A DNA stretch of 5,338 nt, taken from Gammaproteobacteria bacterium (lineage in GTDB: Bacteria > Pseudomonadota > Gammaproteobacteria > Pseudomonadales > Pseudomonadaceae). Position numbers and translations under genes: made by a program. Position 1 is the first letter of the stretch. Each line of letters begins with the position of its first letter. The notes under the pieces are model-generated. The model did no database searches. It was given only the letters and a program-made list of their open reading frames with translations, and was not told where the DNA came from. The stretch lies in contig JAAZJF010000039.1 of NCBI GenBank assembly GCA_012800475.1, positions 1 through 5,338 on the forward strand, given 5' to 3'. Of this stretch, positions 5,217 through 5,338 are shown piece by piece.

Positions 5217-5293
5217 TGGTCGGGGTAGGGGGATTCGAACTCCCGACATCCTGCTCCCAAAGCAGGCGCGCTACCGGACTGCGCTATACCCCG
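5217..5293 (-). tRNA. tRNA-Pro(UGG)
   Basis: A 77-base cloverleaf with encoded CCA (5219-5217) and discriminator A. The acceptor arm CGGGGTA pairs with TACCCCG, with C1 at the 5' end as in E. coli proline tRNAs. The anticodon arm CCTGC-TTTGGGA-GCAGG gives anticodon TGG, the species that reads most or all proline codons. The T stem GGGAG/CCCCC has one A-C mismatch next to the loop-closing pair (52-62). It lies 1 base after tRNA-Asn and 5 bases before tRNA-Lys on the minus strand. Confidence 0.96.
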
Positions 5294-5294
5294 A

Positions 5295-5338
5295 TGGCTC
5301 CACGACCTGGACTCGAACCAGGGACCCAATGATTAACA
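5295..5338 (-). tRNA. tRNA-Asn(GUU), 3' part (cut by right edge)
   Basis: The 3' half of a tRNA runs from position 33 to the encoded CCA (5297-5295). The visible part is T33, anticodon GTT, the 3' anticodon stem TCATT, variable loop GGGTC, a perfect T stem CCTGG/CCAGG with loop TTCGAGT, 3' acceptor strand TCGTGGA and discriminator G. The GTT anticodon with G73 identifies asparagine. The 5' half and the cluster promoter lie beyond the window. Confidence 0.9.

Noticed and set aside
5048..5329. 93-codon open frame on the minus strand
   Set aside because: It is the translation of tRNA genes (the SVVEQLAFNQLVVGSNPTRPT and GIAQSGSAPALGAGCREFESP patterns are classic tRNA read-through) plus the terminator; the tRNA cloverleaves explain the sequence.

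Overview
This window looks like a chromosomal housekeeping segment from a gammaproteobacterium of the Pseudomonas lineage. It is probably a lower-GC relative (roughly 50% GC by eye) rather than P. aeruginosa itself. The evidence is the gene set ubiX, mpl, a GNAT gene, ppa, xseB and ispA in that order, which from memory follows the order of these genes in P. aeruginosa (PA4019 to PA4043) with much intervening material missing. Individual proteins also fit: UbiX residue numbering coincides with the P. aeruginosa enzyme, Ppa has 175 residues and IspA has 295. The lineage call is inference; the gene identities are strong.

Left block, minus strand (1-2252): mpl (murein peptide recycling) is followed, with a 4-base ATGA overlap, by ubiX (prenylated FMN synthesis for ubiquinone formation). 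About 200 bases further on, purE (purine synthesis) begins and runs off the left edge. The ubiX-purE gap holds a perfect DnaA-box sequence, a good sigma70-type promoter and, between that promoter and purE, an intrinsic terminator. This arrangement could be an attenuator.

Middle block, plus strand (2253-3581): a 147-base divergent intergenic region leads to a GNAT-family acetyltransferase gene, then ppa (inorganic pyrophosphatase) with its own promoter and terminator.

Right block, plus strand (3690-4929): a promoter is followed by xseB (exonuclease VII small subunit) and ispA (farnesyl diphosphate synthase), which overlap by four bases (TTGA, so ispA begins with TTG). The dxs gene that usually follows ispA in Pseudomonas and enterobacteria is not here. 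ispA instead faces a convergent tRNA cluster on the minus strand (Asn-Pro-Lys, with Asn cut by the window edge) that ends in a strong intrinsic terminator.

Functionally these are independent housekeeping modules: IspA supplies prenyl diphosphate precursors and UbiX a cofactor to the ubiquinone pathway; Mpl returns recycled peptide to peptidoglycan synthesis; Ppa removes the pyrophosphate made by reactions such as prenyl transfer and tRNA charging. No gene-free stretch exceeds 300 bases. I see no insertion sequence, prophage, CRISPR array, toxin-antitoxin pair or defence gene, and no convincing undescribed system. The items most worth checking are the purE leader, the DnaA box, the altered GNAT P-loop, the T-stem mismatches in two adjacent tRNAs, and the two synteny breaks.
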